Positions 26,164 to 34,558 of a DNA stretch of 64,000 nucleotides are shown one piece after another. The notes below the pieces were generated by a model. It saw nothing but the letters and a program-made list of their open reading frames with translations. It was not told the DNA's origin and did not search any database. How positions within the stretch are numbered: the first letter of the stretch is position 1; the number at the start of each line of letters is the position of its first letter. The position numbers and the translations under genes were made by a program. The DNA is taken from positions 1 to 64,000 of the forward strand of contig CAYQVH010000016.1 of NCBI GenBank assembly GCA_964420975.1. The letters are read 5' to 3'. Origin of the DNA: Accumulibacter sp964420975 (lineage in GTDB: Bacteria; Pseudomonadota; Gammaproteobacteria; Burkholderiales; Rhodocyclaceae).

Positions 26164-27491
26164 GAAACCGGCGTCGTCGGTGTCACGGCGGTGGAGAAGT
26201 CGACGCGGGCGCACAGACCGCCCAGAGGCGAGTCGGCGAGGTTAATCTGTGCCTGATGGTGTTCGGCGATCGCCTTCACGATGGCCAGGCCGAGGCCACT
26301 GCCACGCTCGTCACCGTGTGCGCGTCGATAGAACCGGTTGAAAACGCGCTCGCGCTCTTCGCGCGGAATTCCAGGGCCCGAATCGTGGACTTCCAGGTAG
26401 GGACGGCCGTCGTTGACCCCGACCGTGACCTCGACCCTTCCCTCGGCCGGTGTATTGCGGACGGCGTTGCCCACCAAGTTGTCGACCAGGGTTTGCAATG
26501 CTTCGTGGTCACCCGTGACGCAGCCATGCGGGACAAGCAGCGACGCGCCGAGGTCGATCTGCTTGGCTTCTGCGATCGGTAGTTGATCGGCGAGCACGAC
26601 GCGTACCCGCTCGACGAGGTCTACCGTTTGCTCCGGGAGCTCGCCGGCGCCGGGTTCCTGGCGGGCGAGCGTCAACAACTGCTGGACGACGTGAGTGGCG
26701 CGGGCAAGACCGCGTTCGAGTTCGGCGAAGGCGCGGGCACGCTCTGCCGCCTCGCCGGCTCGTGCGGCAAGCTGCACCTGCAGTTTGAGCGCCGTCAGGG
26801 GCGTCCTTAGTTCGTGGGCGGCGTCGGCGATGAACTCGCGCTGGGCGTCGAGCGCGCGTCGCAAGCGGGCGAGCAGGTCGTTGAGCGATCGCACCAGGGG
26901 GATGATTTCACTCGGCACGGCAGCTTCCGGCAAGGGGTCCAGGGCGGCAGGCGTGCGTGTGGTTACGGCATGGGCGACAGCGTCCAGAGGCCGCAACCCG
27001 CGACCGACGAGGATCCAGATCAGTACGCCAAGGATTGGCAGCAGCAGCAGGAAAGGTGCCACCGTGCGCAAGGCGGCGGCCAAAGCCAGCCGGTCGCGGA
27101 TGCTGACCGGCTGCGCGACCTGAATCGTCTGTCCACCTTGCCACAAGCCGTAAACACGCCACTTGCCGTCGCCGGAGTCGACGGTCGCGAAGCCGGGGGG
27201 AGCGCGGTGTGGGAGGTCGAGGCGTGGATGCGAGAAGTAAATCAGGGTGCCATCGGGCCGCCAGATCTGAACCGAGAAGTCTTCCGTGTCTTGGTCCGCC
27301 GGCAGCTCTCGCTCGCGCGCGACGTGACGCGCCTGGTCGCGGAAGGAAAGTGCCAGCTGGCGGAGCTGGTAGTCGAACATCGCATGGGCTTCCTCGCGTG
27401 CCCTGCCGTAGGTGGCGAGCGCGCCCAGCAGCGTGGTCAAGGTAATGGCGGCCAGTAGAGCGAGCAGCAGCTGGCGCCGGATCGACCTCAT
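26160..27491 (-). CDS. sensor histidine kinase, QseC/PmrB-like
   Basis: This 443-residue kinase has TM1 (about 8-27), a periplasmic sensor of about 115 residues (2CSK_N-like), TM2 (about 143-163) and a HAMP-like linker. The HisKA box has H226 in AAHELRTPLT. The ATPase domain has DNLVGNAVRN (N box), DSGPGIP (G1) and GSGLGLAIV (G2). The start at 27491 overlaps the regulator stop (ATGA); a longer in-frame ORF exists but would run into the regulator gene. It should phosphorylate the OmpR-family regulator encoded just before it. Confidence 0.92.
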   Translation of the reverse strand: MRSIRRQLLLALLAAITLTTLLGALATYGRAREEAHAMFDYQLRQLALSFRDQARHVARERELPADQDTEDFSVQIWRPDGTLIYFSHPRLDLPHRAPPGFATVDSGDGKWRVYGLWQGGQTIQVAQPVSIRDRLALAAALRTVAPFLLLLPILGVLIWILVGRGLRPLDAVAHAVTTRTPAALDPLPEAAVPSEIIPLVRSLNDLLARLRRALDAQREFIADAAHELRTPLTALKLQVQLAARAGEAAERARAFAELERGLARATHVVQQLLTLARQEPGAGELPEQTVDLVERVRVVLADQLPIAEAKQIDLGASLLVPHGCVTGDHEALQTLVDNLVGNAVRNTPAEGRVEVTVGVNDGRPYLEVHDSGPGIPREERERVFNRFYRRAHGDERGSGLGLAIVKAIAEHHQAQINLADSPLGGLCARVDFSTAVTPTTPVS

Positions 27492-28150
27492 GGCAGTCGC
27501 GGTACCAGATAGCCGACGCCGCGAAGGTTCTTGATTCGTTCGCCGCCGAGTTTGCGGCGCAGCGAGTGAATATAGACTTCGACGGCGTTGCTCTCGATCT
27601 CTTCTCCCCATCCGTACAACCGTTCTTCGAGGCGTGCGCGCGACAGCGGGACCCCCGGCTGTTCGAGCAACGCCTGGAGCAACGCAAACTCACGTCCCGA
27701 GAGTGCCACCGGTCGCCCGGCGAGCGTCACTTCGTGCGTCGCCGGATTCAACTGCAGGTCGCCGCTTTCGAACAGCGGTTCGGCGCGGCCGCAGCGTCGG
27801 CGGAGTACGGCGCGCATGCGAGCGGCCAGTTCGTCGAGATCGAAGGGCTTGATCAGATAGTCGTCGGCGCCGCTGTCCAGACCCTGGATTCGGTCGGACA
27901 CTGCGTCGCGGGCGGTGATGACGAGCACCGGAATATCGTTCCCGGTGCCGCGTAGCCGCTTGAGGACGTCGATTCCCGACCGGCCGGGCAGTCCCAGATC
28001 GAGGAGGAGGATTTCGTAAGGGGTCGTCGCGAGCGTTGCCTCGACTCCCTCACCGCTGCGCAGCCAGTCGACGGTGTGATCGTCCTGTCGCAGTCCCTGC
28101 TGAACGCTGCTACCGATCATGGGGTCGTCTTCGACGAGTAACACACGCAT
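27488..28150 (-). CDS. OmpR-family response regulator, QseB/PmrA-like
   Basis: The receiver domain has the acidic pair EDD (7-9), phospho-acceptor D51 in LLLDLGLP and the conserved Lys in IKPF. The C-terminal winged helix ends with YIHSLRRKLGGERIKNLRGVGYLVP, typical of the QseB/PmrA/BasR branch. The ATG at 28150 (MRVLLVEDDP) gives a normal 220 residues; upstream in-frame starts would add an unlikely Pro-rich lead. The gene is coupled to the kinase by a 4-bp overlap. The CTTAA-N6-CTTAA box before degP fits the DNA preference of this subgroup. Confidence 0.92.
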   Translation of the reverse strand: MRVLLVEDDPMIGSSVQQGLRQDDHTVDWLRSGEGVEATLATTPYEILLLDLGLPGRSGIDVLKRLRGTGNDIPVLVITARDAVSDRIQGLDSGADDYLIKPFDLDELAARMRAVLRRRCGRAEPLFESGDLQLNPATHEVTLAGRPVALSGREFALLQALLEQPGVPLSRARLEERLYGWGEEIESNAVEVYIHSLRRKLGGERIKNLRGVGYLVPRLP

Positions 28151-28305
28151 GCGGATTGGCGGCTGGCTAGGTACGCCGGGAGGGTTGAGTCGAACGACGG
28201 ATACTCTGGAGGGTGACACGTGAGGCGGGGGCTAGATTACGTGGCGCTCACTGTCGCTGTCAATCATGGCTCCGGAGGCGGGCGCAGTCGGCTTGGTCGG
28301 CCGCA

Positions 28306-28335
28306 TTGACGGGTGTAGACGGCGCCACCTATACT
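28306..28335 (+). promoter_or_regulatory. sigma-70 promoter for the zinc-ribbon/TAXI genes
   Basis: TTGACG (28306-28311) and TATACT (28330-28335) each match five of six consensus positions with an 18-bp spacer. Transcription would start near 28342, leaving an untranslated leader of about 90 nt before the ATG at 28434. This is one of the strongest promoter matches I found in the window. Confidence 0.65.
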
Positions 28336-28433
28336 GGCGTGCGGTCGTCTGACCGCATCGTTTCCCCCGCTCGTGCTGCGGGTTCCCGATCAGGAAGCCC
28401 GAGACGCCTTAACTCTCTGTCTTGTCGTCGTCC

Positions 28434-29144
28434 ATGAGCCTGCTTCGGTGCTTGTTTTGTCAGCATGTCAATCCGTTGGCAGCGGCTTACTGTAATGCCT
28501 GCGGTTCGCAGCTGGATCTGCAGCCGTGCGCAGTGTGCGGTGCGATCGGCAAACGTGGCGCGCGCGACTGCTACAAGTGCGGAGCTGAATTTCCACCCGT
28601 GTCGGAATCTGAACTGTCGGCGGAGTTGCTTGCCGACGAGATCGAAGCGGCGTTGGCGGAGCTCGACCAGCCTCTACCCGAGCCGCTGCTGGTGCCGCCA
28701 GAGGTCGGCGCGGCAGGCGATGGTGCGGATAATGCTCGCGCACCCGGTGACTGGGGCGTCTCGCCGCAACGTTCCGATGTCGATGTGGCGGCACGTTGGG
28801 CCGTACCCTCCGCGGTAGCCGCGGTGACGTTGCCGGCAACCCCGTCGAGCCGGTCACGGCGTCGTCGGGCAACGGTCATCGCCGCCGTTGTGGTGGTGGT
28901 GATCGTCGCCTTGCTCGCGTATCACCTTCAACCTTCGGCGCCAGTGAGGGAACCGAGGGTTCCTGTTGTCGGAAGCGACGTAGTGGCTGCCGGGAAGGGT
29001 GCGCCGGTATCGGTGATGGCGGCGCCGGCAAGGAGGGATGCCGCGTCGTCAGCCGCCGCCGAGACGCCGCGGGCGCCTGGCGAATGCCCGGCAGCTGTCG
29101 CTGCGCTGGCCTTGTGCAATGTGAATTCGATTCCGGGGAAGTAG
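28434..29144 (+). CDS. double zinc-ribbon, single-TM membrane protein
   Basis: The 236-residue protein opens with two zinc ribbons: CLFC...CNAC (residues about 6-26) and CAVC...CYKCG (about 33-50). An acidic linker follows, then an Arg-rich stop (SRSRRRRAT) before one TM helix (about 148-167). The remainder, presumably periplasmic, ends in ECPAAVAALALCNVN. That C-terminal C-x2-A-x3-L-x-L-C pattern is repeated at the end of the next gene. The function is unknown. The ATG at 28434 is preferred over an in-frame TTG 12 bp upstream. The downstream TAXI gene starts 4 bp after the stop. Confidence 0.75.
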   Translation: MSLLRCLFCQHVNPLAAAYCNACGSQLDLQPCAVCGAIGKRGARDCYKCGAEFPPVSESELSAELLADEIEAALAELDQPLPEPLLVPPEVGAAGDGADNARAPGDWGVSPQRSDVDVAARWAVPSAVAAVTLPATPSSRSRRRRATVIAAVVVVVIVALLAYHLQPSAPVREPRVPVVGSDVVAAGKGAPVSVMAAPARRDAASSAAAETPRAPGECPAAVAALALCNVNSIPGK

Positions 29145-29148
29145 GAAG

Positions 29149-30216
29149 ATGAAAAGACTGCTGTCGTTGTTGATGTCGAGTGGAATTCTGTTCTCTCACC
29201 CAGCCGTCTCGGCTGACGCCGACTATAAAATCGTCACCGCGTCCGAGCGCGGGACGTATATCAGGATCGGGCGTGACTTCGCCCAGTTCGTCGCGCCGGC
29301 GGCAAATATTTCACTTCAATCCGTGTCGTCGGCGGGTTCAGTCGACAACGTCAGGCGTTTGCGCTACGAGCCAGGAGTGAAGTTTGCACTCGTTCAGTCG
29401 GACGTGTACCAGGCTTTTCTCGACATGGCCGGCAGCGGCAACGCCGAAGCCGGGGCTTTGATTAAACCTCTCCGGGTGATCATGCCGCTCTACAACGAGG
29501 AGATCTACTTCATCGTCCGGGCGGATTCGGAACGCAATTTCATTCACGAGATCCGGAACGCGCGGATCAATGCCGGCGAAGTGGGTAGCGGCACGGCGCT
29601 GACCTCGACGACGCTCTATCGCCTGATGTTTGGCGAGGCGATTCCCGAGGGGAAGACGACGTTCTTGTCGAATGAGGAAGCGCTGGTCAAACTGGTCACC
29701 GACAAGTCGATCGATGTCGTCGCAGTCGTTGCCGGGCAACCGGCGAAACTGCTGGTCGACATGACGCCGGAAGCGCGTCAGCACATCAAGCTGCTCAAGT
29801 TCGATCCGGGTCATTCCTCGAGTCGGTCGGTGTTGCGGACCTATTTTCAAGCGACGATTCGTGCCGCCAACTATCCTTCCTTGTTGACCGCTGATTTGAC
29901 GGGGTTGGCCGTCAAGGCGCTGCTCGTCACCTACGACTTCCAGATGAAGGATACCGAAGGCTCGCTGCGGCGTTTCGCCCGTTCGCTTTGCCAGAACTTT
30001 CCGACGCTGCAGGAGAAAGGCCATCCGAAATGGCGTGAAGTCGACCTGGCCTTACCGGATCTTGGTCGCAGCTGGACGTACTACGGGCCGACGTCGACCG
30101 AACTGCGCGCGTGTGGCGGCGCGAGTGCACGGCCGGCTACCGCCGCCGTGTCGACGACGCCGGCAGCAGGTAAAGTGTGCTCACAAGCTGAGCGCGTGCT
30201 CGGCCTGTGCAAGTAG
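29149..30216 (+). CDS. TAXI-family TRAP transporter solute-binding protein
   Basis: The product (355 residues) has a signal peptide (MKRLLSLLMSSGILFSHPAVSA) and a TAXI-type binding fold, with YKIVTASERGTYIRIGRDFAQFV and INAGEVGSGTALTSTTLYRLM. Such proteins normally deliver substrates to a TRAP permease (often fused DctQM), but no permease gene is in the window. The C-terminal extension after about residue 320 ends in VCSQAERVLGLCK, matching the pattern at the end of the upstream zinc-ribbon protein. AGGAAG lies just before the ATG. The two genes probably form an operon. Confidence 0.87.
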   Translation: MKRLLSLLMSSGILFSHPAVSADADYKIVTASERGTYIRIGRDFAQFVAPAANISLQSVSSAGSVDNVRRLRYEPGVKFALVQSDVYQAFLDMAGSGNAEAGALIKPLRVIMPLYNEEIYFIVRADSERNFIHEIRNARINAGEVGSGTALTSTTLYRLMFGEAIPEGKTTFLSNEEALVKLVTDKSIDVVAVVAGQPAKLLVDMTPEARQHIKLLKFDPGHSSSRSVLRTYFQATIRAANYPSLLTADLTGLAVKALLVTYDFQMKDTEGSLRRFARSLCQNFPTLQEKGHPKWREVDLALPDLGRSWTYYGPTSTELRACGGASARPATAAVSTTPAAGKVCSQAERVLGLCK

Positions 30217-30233
30217 CGAGTCGGCAAGGCTCG

Positions 30234-31487
30234 ATGGAGTCGCCCTCAGTGCCGAACGAGGCATCGTCACGAGCGGACGTCGTCGAGGCGGAGCCGGTTG
30301 AATTCGGAGAGCGTTTCGAACGTTTTGACGATCGTTTGCCCTGGTCGGCGACGAAATGGGAAAAGTACCGCGGCCGCGACGTTATCCCGCTCTGGATCGC
30401 TGACATGGATTACCCGGTGGCACCGGCGATCGAGTGCGCGGTCGCGGCGCACGTCCGACACGGCAACTACGGCTACACGTCGCCGCCGCGACAACTGAAG
30501 GACGATGTCGTCGCCTATTGCTGGCAGCGTTATGCCTGGTCAGTCGATCCGGAGTGGATCGTCTGGCTGTCGGGCTTGGTTCTCGGTCTCAATCTGGCGG
30601 TGAAGGCGTGCTGCGCGGACGGCGAATCGGTCCTTGTGCTGACGCCGGTCTATCCGCCATTCCTCAGTGCGGGGCCGACGCAGGGGAGAAAGACGCTGGC
30701 GGTGCCGCTGCTGCTCGACGAAGCCGCCGCCGCGGGTGGCCGGCTGAGCTACGCGATCGACTTTGCACGGCTGGAGTCCGAACGGCAGCCAGAGACTCGT
30801 CTGCTGCTGCTCTGTCATCCACACAACCCGGTTGGCAGTGTGTTTGCCAACGCCGAACTCGATGCCTTGGCGGACTATTGCCTTGCGCACGACCTTTACG
30901 TCTGCTCGGACGAAGTCCACTGTGACCTGATTCTCGATGGCACGACGCGGCACGAACCGTTTGCCAAGCGACTTGCGTCGCGCGCCGCCGCTTTGACGCG
31001 CAGCATCACGCTGCACGGGCCGGGAAAAGCGTTCAATCTGGCCGGGCTGGGCATTGCCTGGGCGATCATTCCCGATGCCAGTCTGCGTCAGCGTTATCGC
31101 GCTGCCATGCAGCGCCTGGTACCGCTTCCCTCGTGCTTCGCGTTTACCGCCCTCGGCGCGGCACTGCGCGAGGGAGACGCGTGGCGTCAGGCCCTGCTCG
31201 CCCGTTTGCGTGGCAACCGCGACCAGGTTTCGCGCGCGCTTGACGCGATGGGCTTGCCGCATAGCCATCCGCAAGCGACGTTTCTCACCTGGATCGACGC
31301 ACGCCGCCTCGCGGCCAGGGTGGGCGACGTCACGCGCTGGTTTGAAGCGCACGGGGTCGGCCTTTCCGATGGCGCGGACTTCGCCGCTCCCGGCTTTGTT
31401 CGCCTCAATTTCGCAACGGCGCCGTCGCTACTGGCGACGGCGCTTCAGCGCATGCAGCGGGCGGTCGCGAGCCTCGATCGCGGCTGA
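30234..31487 (+). CDS. MalY/PatB-family PLP-dependent C-S lyase/aminotransferase
   Basis: This fold-type I PLP enzyme has the WIADMDYPVAPAIECAV opening of the MalY/PatB family, HPHNPVGSVF, DEVHCDLIL and the PLP lysine in HGPGKAFNLAGLGIAW. Family members cleave cystathionine or cysteine S-conjugates, and some act as regulators. The ATG at 30234 (AAGG upstream) is preferred; a GTG at 30207 overlapping the TAXI gene would add nine residues. The length is 417 residues against about 390 for typical members. Confidence 0.88.
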   Translation: MESPSVPNEASSRADVVEAEPVEFGERFERFDDRLPWSATKWEKYRGRDVIPLWIADMDYPVAPAIECAVAAHVRHGNYGYTSPPRQLKDDVVAYCWQRYAWSVDPEWIVWLSGLVLGLNLAVKACCADGESVLVLTPVYPPFLSAGPTQGRKTLAVPLLLDEAAAAGGRLSYAIDFARLESERQPETRLLLLCHPHNPVGSVFANAELDALADYCLAHDLYVCSDEVHCDLILDGTTRHEPFAKRLASRAAALTRSITLHGPGKAFNLAGLGIAWAIIPDASLRQRYRAAMQRLVPLPSCFAFTALGAALREGDAWRQALLARLRGNRDQVSRALDAMGLPHSHPQATFLTWIDARRLAARVGDVTRWFEAHGVGLSDGADFAAPGFVRLNFATAPSLLATALQRMQRAVASLDRG

Positions 31488-31592
31488 TCAAGTGCCGCGC
31501 AGCGTCAGACTCGGCGCGGGCGGTTTCTTCCCGGCTGCCGACACCGTAAAATGGGTGATTACCGCGTGACAGCGGGTTTCGGAGGGCGTGCG

Positions 31593-32159
31593 ATGGCAAT
31601 CAAATCGGACCGCTGGATCCGCCGGATGGTGGAGGAGAACGGCATGATCGAACCTTTCGAGCCGAAACAGGTGCGCGAAATCGAGGGTCGCCGCGTCGTC
31701 TCTTACGGTACCTCGAGTTACGGTTACGACATTCGCTGCTCCGACGAATTCAAGCTGTTTACCAACCTCAACTCGACCATCGTCGACCCGAAGAACTTCG
31801 ATTCCAACTCCTTCGTCGAGTTCAAGGGCGATTTCTGCATCATCCCGCCGAACTCATTTGCGCTGGCGCGAACCGTCGAGTACTTCCGAATTCCACGCAG
31901 CGTGCTGACCGTCTGCCTCGGCAAGAGCACCTATGCGCGCTGCGGCATCATCGTCAATGTCACACCCTTCGAGCCCGAGTGGGAGGGGCACGTGACGCTC
32001 GAGTTTTCCAACACGACCCCGCTGCCGGCGAAGATCTACGCCAACGAGGGCATTGCCCAGGTCTTATTCTTCGAGTCCGACGAGGAGTGCGAGACCTCGT
32101 ACAAAGATCGTGGTGGGAAGTATCAAGGTCAGCGGGGCGTCACGCTGCCGAAGATATGA
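31593..32159 (+). CDS. dcd: dCTP deaminase
   Basis: Dcd deaminates dCTP to dUTP for thymidylate synthesis. The 188-residue length is exactly typical. Conserved elements include SYGTSSYGYDIR, the active-site region KSTYARCGIIVNVTPFEPEWEGHVTLEFSNT, and the C-terminal YKDRGGKYQGQRGVTLPKI, which closes over the nucleotide. The ATG at 31593 has GGAGG 7 nt upstream, so longer in-frame starts can be ignored. Confidence 0.97.
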   Translation: MAIKSDRWIRRMVEENGMIEPFEPKQVREIEGRRVVSYGTSSYGYDIRCSDEFKLFTNLNSTIVDPKNFDSNSFVEFKGDFCIIPPNSFALARTVEYFRIPRSVLTVCLGKSTYARCGIIVNVTPFEPEWEGHVTLEFSNTTPLPAKIYANEGIAQVLFFESDEECETSYKDRGGKYQGQRGVTLPKI

Positions 32160-32287
32160 GCCGTGTCGACGTTGCCTCCGCGTTTCTCGGAGCCAAGAGT
32201 CATGCGCCGACCTAGGCGCGTGGCTAACGTGCTGGCCGTTTTCGGCCGGCGACGCGATTGAGCTGACCTGACTGTACTGGACTCGCC

Positions 32288-34525
32288 ATGCGTTTCGACT
32301 TTCCCGTAATCATCATCGACAAGGACTATCGCGCAGAGAACAGTGGCGGTCTCGGCATCCGTTCTCTGGCCAAGGCGATCGAAAAAATGGGTTTTGACGT
32401 CGTTGGCGTCACCAGCTATGGCGACCTGACGTCGTTCGCGCAACAACAAAGTCGCGCTTCGGCGTTCATCCTTTCGATTGGCGACGTAGACTTTCGCGAG
32501 GGTTGGGCTGAGGCGACGATTGCCGGCCTGCGCGCTTTTGTCAAGGAGATCCGCTGTCGTAACGAGGACATTCCGATCTTCCTCTACGGCGAGACGCGGA
32601 CGTCTCGCCACATACCGAACGACGTGCTGCGCGAATTGCACGGCTTCATCCACATGTTCGAGGATACAGCAGAGTTTATTGGCCGCTATGTCGTCCGCGA
32701 AGCGAAGGCTTATCTCGAATGTTTGGCGCCACCGTTCTTTCGCGCACTGACGCACTACGCCGAAGACGGATCGTATTCCTGGCATTGTCCCGGTCATTCC
32801 GGTGGCGTCGCCTTCCTCAAGAGTCCTGTCGGCCGCATGTTCCACCAGTTCTTTGGCGAAAACATGCTGCGCGCCGACGTCTGCAATGCGGTCGAGGAAC
32901 TCGGGCAACTGCTCGACCATACCGGGCCGGTGGCCGCTTCCGAACGCAATGCAGCGCGCATTTTCAACGCCGACCATCTGTTCTTCGTCACCAACGGCAC
33001 CTCGACCTCGAACAAGATCGTCTGGCATTCGACGGTCGCGCCCGGTGACGTCGTGATCGTCGATCGCAACTCTCACAAGTCGGTGCTGCACGCGATCATC
33101 ATGACCGGCGCCATTCCCGTATTCCTGATGCCGACGCGCAACCATTACGGGATTATCGGGCCGATCCCGAAGGACGAGTTCCGCTGGGAGAACATCCGTC
33201 AGAAGATCGCGGCGCATCCGTTTGCCCGCGCGGTGAACGCCAAACCCCGGCTGCTTACGATCACTCAGAGTACGTACGACGGGATCCTCTACAACGTCGA
33301 AGAGATCAAGGAGATGCTCGACGGCGCGATCGACGCGCTGCACTTTGACGAAGCGTGGTTGCCGCACGCGGCGTTCCATGACTTCTACGGCGACTACCAC
33401 GCGATCGGCGCCGCTCGCCCGCGCTGCAAGGAAGCGATCGTCTTCTCGACGCAGTCAACGCACAAACTGCTCGCCGGGCTCTCGCAAGCGTCACAGATTC
33501 TGGTCCAGGATTCCGAAGGCCGTCGACTCGACCGCGACGTGTTCAACGAAGCGTATCTGATGCATACCTCGACTTCGCCGCAGTACGCGATCATCGCTTC
33601 GTGCGATGTCGCCGCAGCGATGATGGAGGCGCCCGGCGGCACCGCGCTGGTCGAAGAGTCGATCGCCGAGGCGCTCAACTTTCGCAGCACGATGTGCAAG
33701 ATCGACCAGGAATGGGGAGGGGACTGGTGGTTCAGGGTCTGGGGTCCGAGCGATCTCAGTGGGCAGACCAGTGCCGATCGCAGTGCGTGGATCCTCAAGC
33801 CGGGCGAGCGCTGGCATGGCTTCGGCCTGTTGGCCGAGGGGTTCAACATGCTCGACCCGATCAAGGCGACGATCATCACTCCCGGTCTCGACGTCGACGG
33901 AGAGTTCGACGAATGGGGAATTCCTGCCGCGGTCGTTACCAAGTATCTCGCCGAGCACGGCATCATCGTCGAGAAGTGTGGTCTCTACTCGTTCTTCATC
34001 ATGTTTACCATCGGCATCACCAAGGGTCGCTGGAACACGATGGTCACCGAGTTGCAGCAGTTCAAGGATGGTTACGATCAGAACCTGCCGCTGTGGAAGG
34101 TCATGCCTGAATTTCTCGGCAAAAATCCGCGCTACGACGGACTTGGCCTGAAAGACCTGTGCCGGCAGATCCACGGCGTCTATGCGGCGAGCGACATCGC
34201 GCACCTGACGACCCGCATGTATCTTTCGGATATGGAACCGGCGATGAAACCGACCGACGCCTTCGCCCAGATGGCGCATCGTCAGATCGACCGCGTTCCG
34301 ATCGACCACCTCGAAGGGCGCATCACCAGCACGTTGCTGACGCCGTATCCGCCCGGAATCCCCCTGCTGATTCCCGGGGAACGTTTCAACGCGACGATCG
34401 TCCGCTACTTGCAGTTTGTGCGCGACTTCAACGAGCGCTTTCCAGGGTTCGAGACCGATGTGCACGGCCTAGTCAAGGCGATCGTCGACGGCAAGCCGGT
34501 GTACTCGGTCGATTGCGTCCGCTAG
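32288..34525 (+). CDS. arginine/lysine/ornithine decarboxylase
   Basis: The 745-residue enzyme belongs to the bacterial fold-type I amino acid decarboxylases (AdiA, LdcC/CadA, SpeC/F). A receiver-like N-terminal wing domain (about 1-130) precedes the PLP domain, with HCPGHSGGVAF, DEAW and the PLP lysine K393 in STHKLLAGLSQAS. The C-terminal domain follows. Length and overall sequence suggest an arginine or lysine decarboxylase, but the substrate cannot be fixed by eye. It follows dcd by 128 bp, an order I recall from other betaproteobacteria. No antiporter gene is near, which argues for polyamine synthesis rather than acid resistance. Confidence 0.88.
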   Translation: MRFDFPVIIIDKDYRAENSGGLGIRSLAKAIEKMGFDVVGVTSYGDLTSFAQQQSRASAFILSIGDVDFREGWAEATIAGLRAFVKEIRCRNEDIPIFLYGETRTSRHIPNDVLRELHGFIHMFEDTAEFIGRYVVREAKAYLECLAPPFFRALTHYAEDGSYSWHCPGHSGGVAFLKSPVGRMFHQFFGENMLRADVCNAVEELGQLLDHTGPVAASERNAARIFNADHLFFVTNGTSTSNKIVWHSTVAPGDVVIVDRNSHKSVLHAIIMTGAIPVFLMPTRNHYGIIGPIPKDEFRWENIRQKIAAHPFARAVNAKPRLLTITQSTYDGILYNVEEIKEMLDGAIDALHFDEAWLPHAAFHDFYGDYHAIGAARPRCKEAIVFSTQSTHKLLAGLSQASQILVQDSEGRRLDRDVFNEAYLMHTSTSPQYAIIASCDVAAAMMEAPGGTALVEESIAEALNFRSTMCKIDQEWGGDWWFRVWGPSDLSGQTSADRSAWILKPGERWHGFGLLAEGFNMLDPIKATIITPGLDVDGEFDEWGIPAAVVTKYLAEHGIIVEKCGLYSFFIMFTIGITKGRWNTMVTELQQFKDGYDQNLPLWKVMPEFLGKNPRYDGLGLKDLCRQIHGVYAASDIAHLTTRMYLSDMEPAMKPTDAFAQMAHRQIDRVPIDHLEGRITSTLLTPYPPGIPLLIPGERFNATIVRYLQFVRDFNERFPGFETDVHGLVKAIVDGKPVYSVDCVR

Positions 34526-34558
34526 CCTGGCGCCTGTACCCCGCCCCGCTCCCCCTGA

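Noticed and set aside
32129..33400. 423-residue minus-strand ORF
   Set aside because: Antisense to the decarboxylase gene, which has a clear PLP motif and full length.
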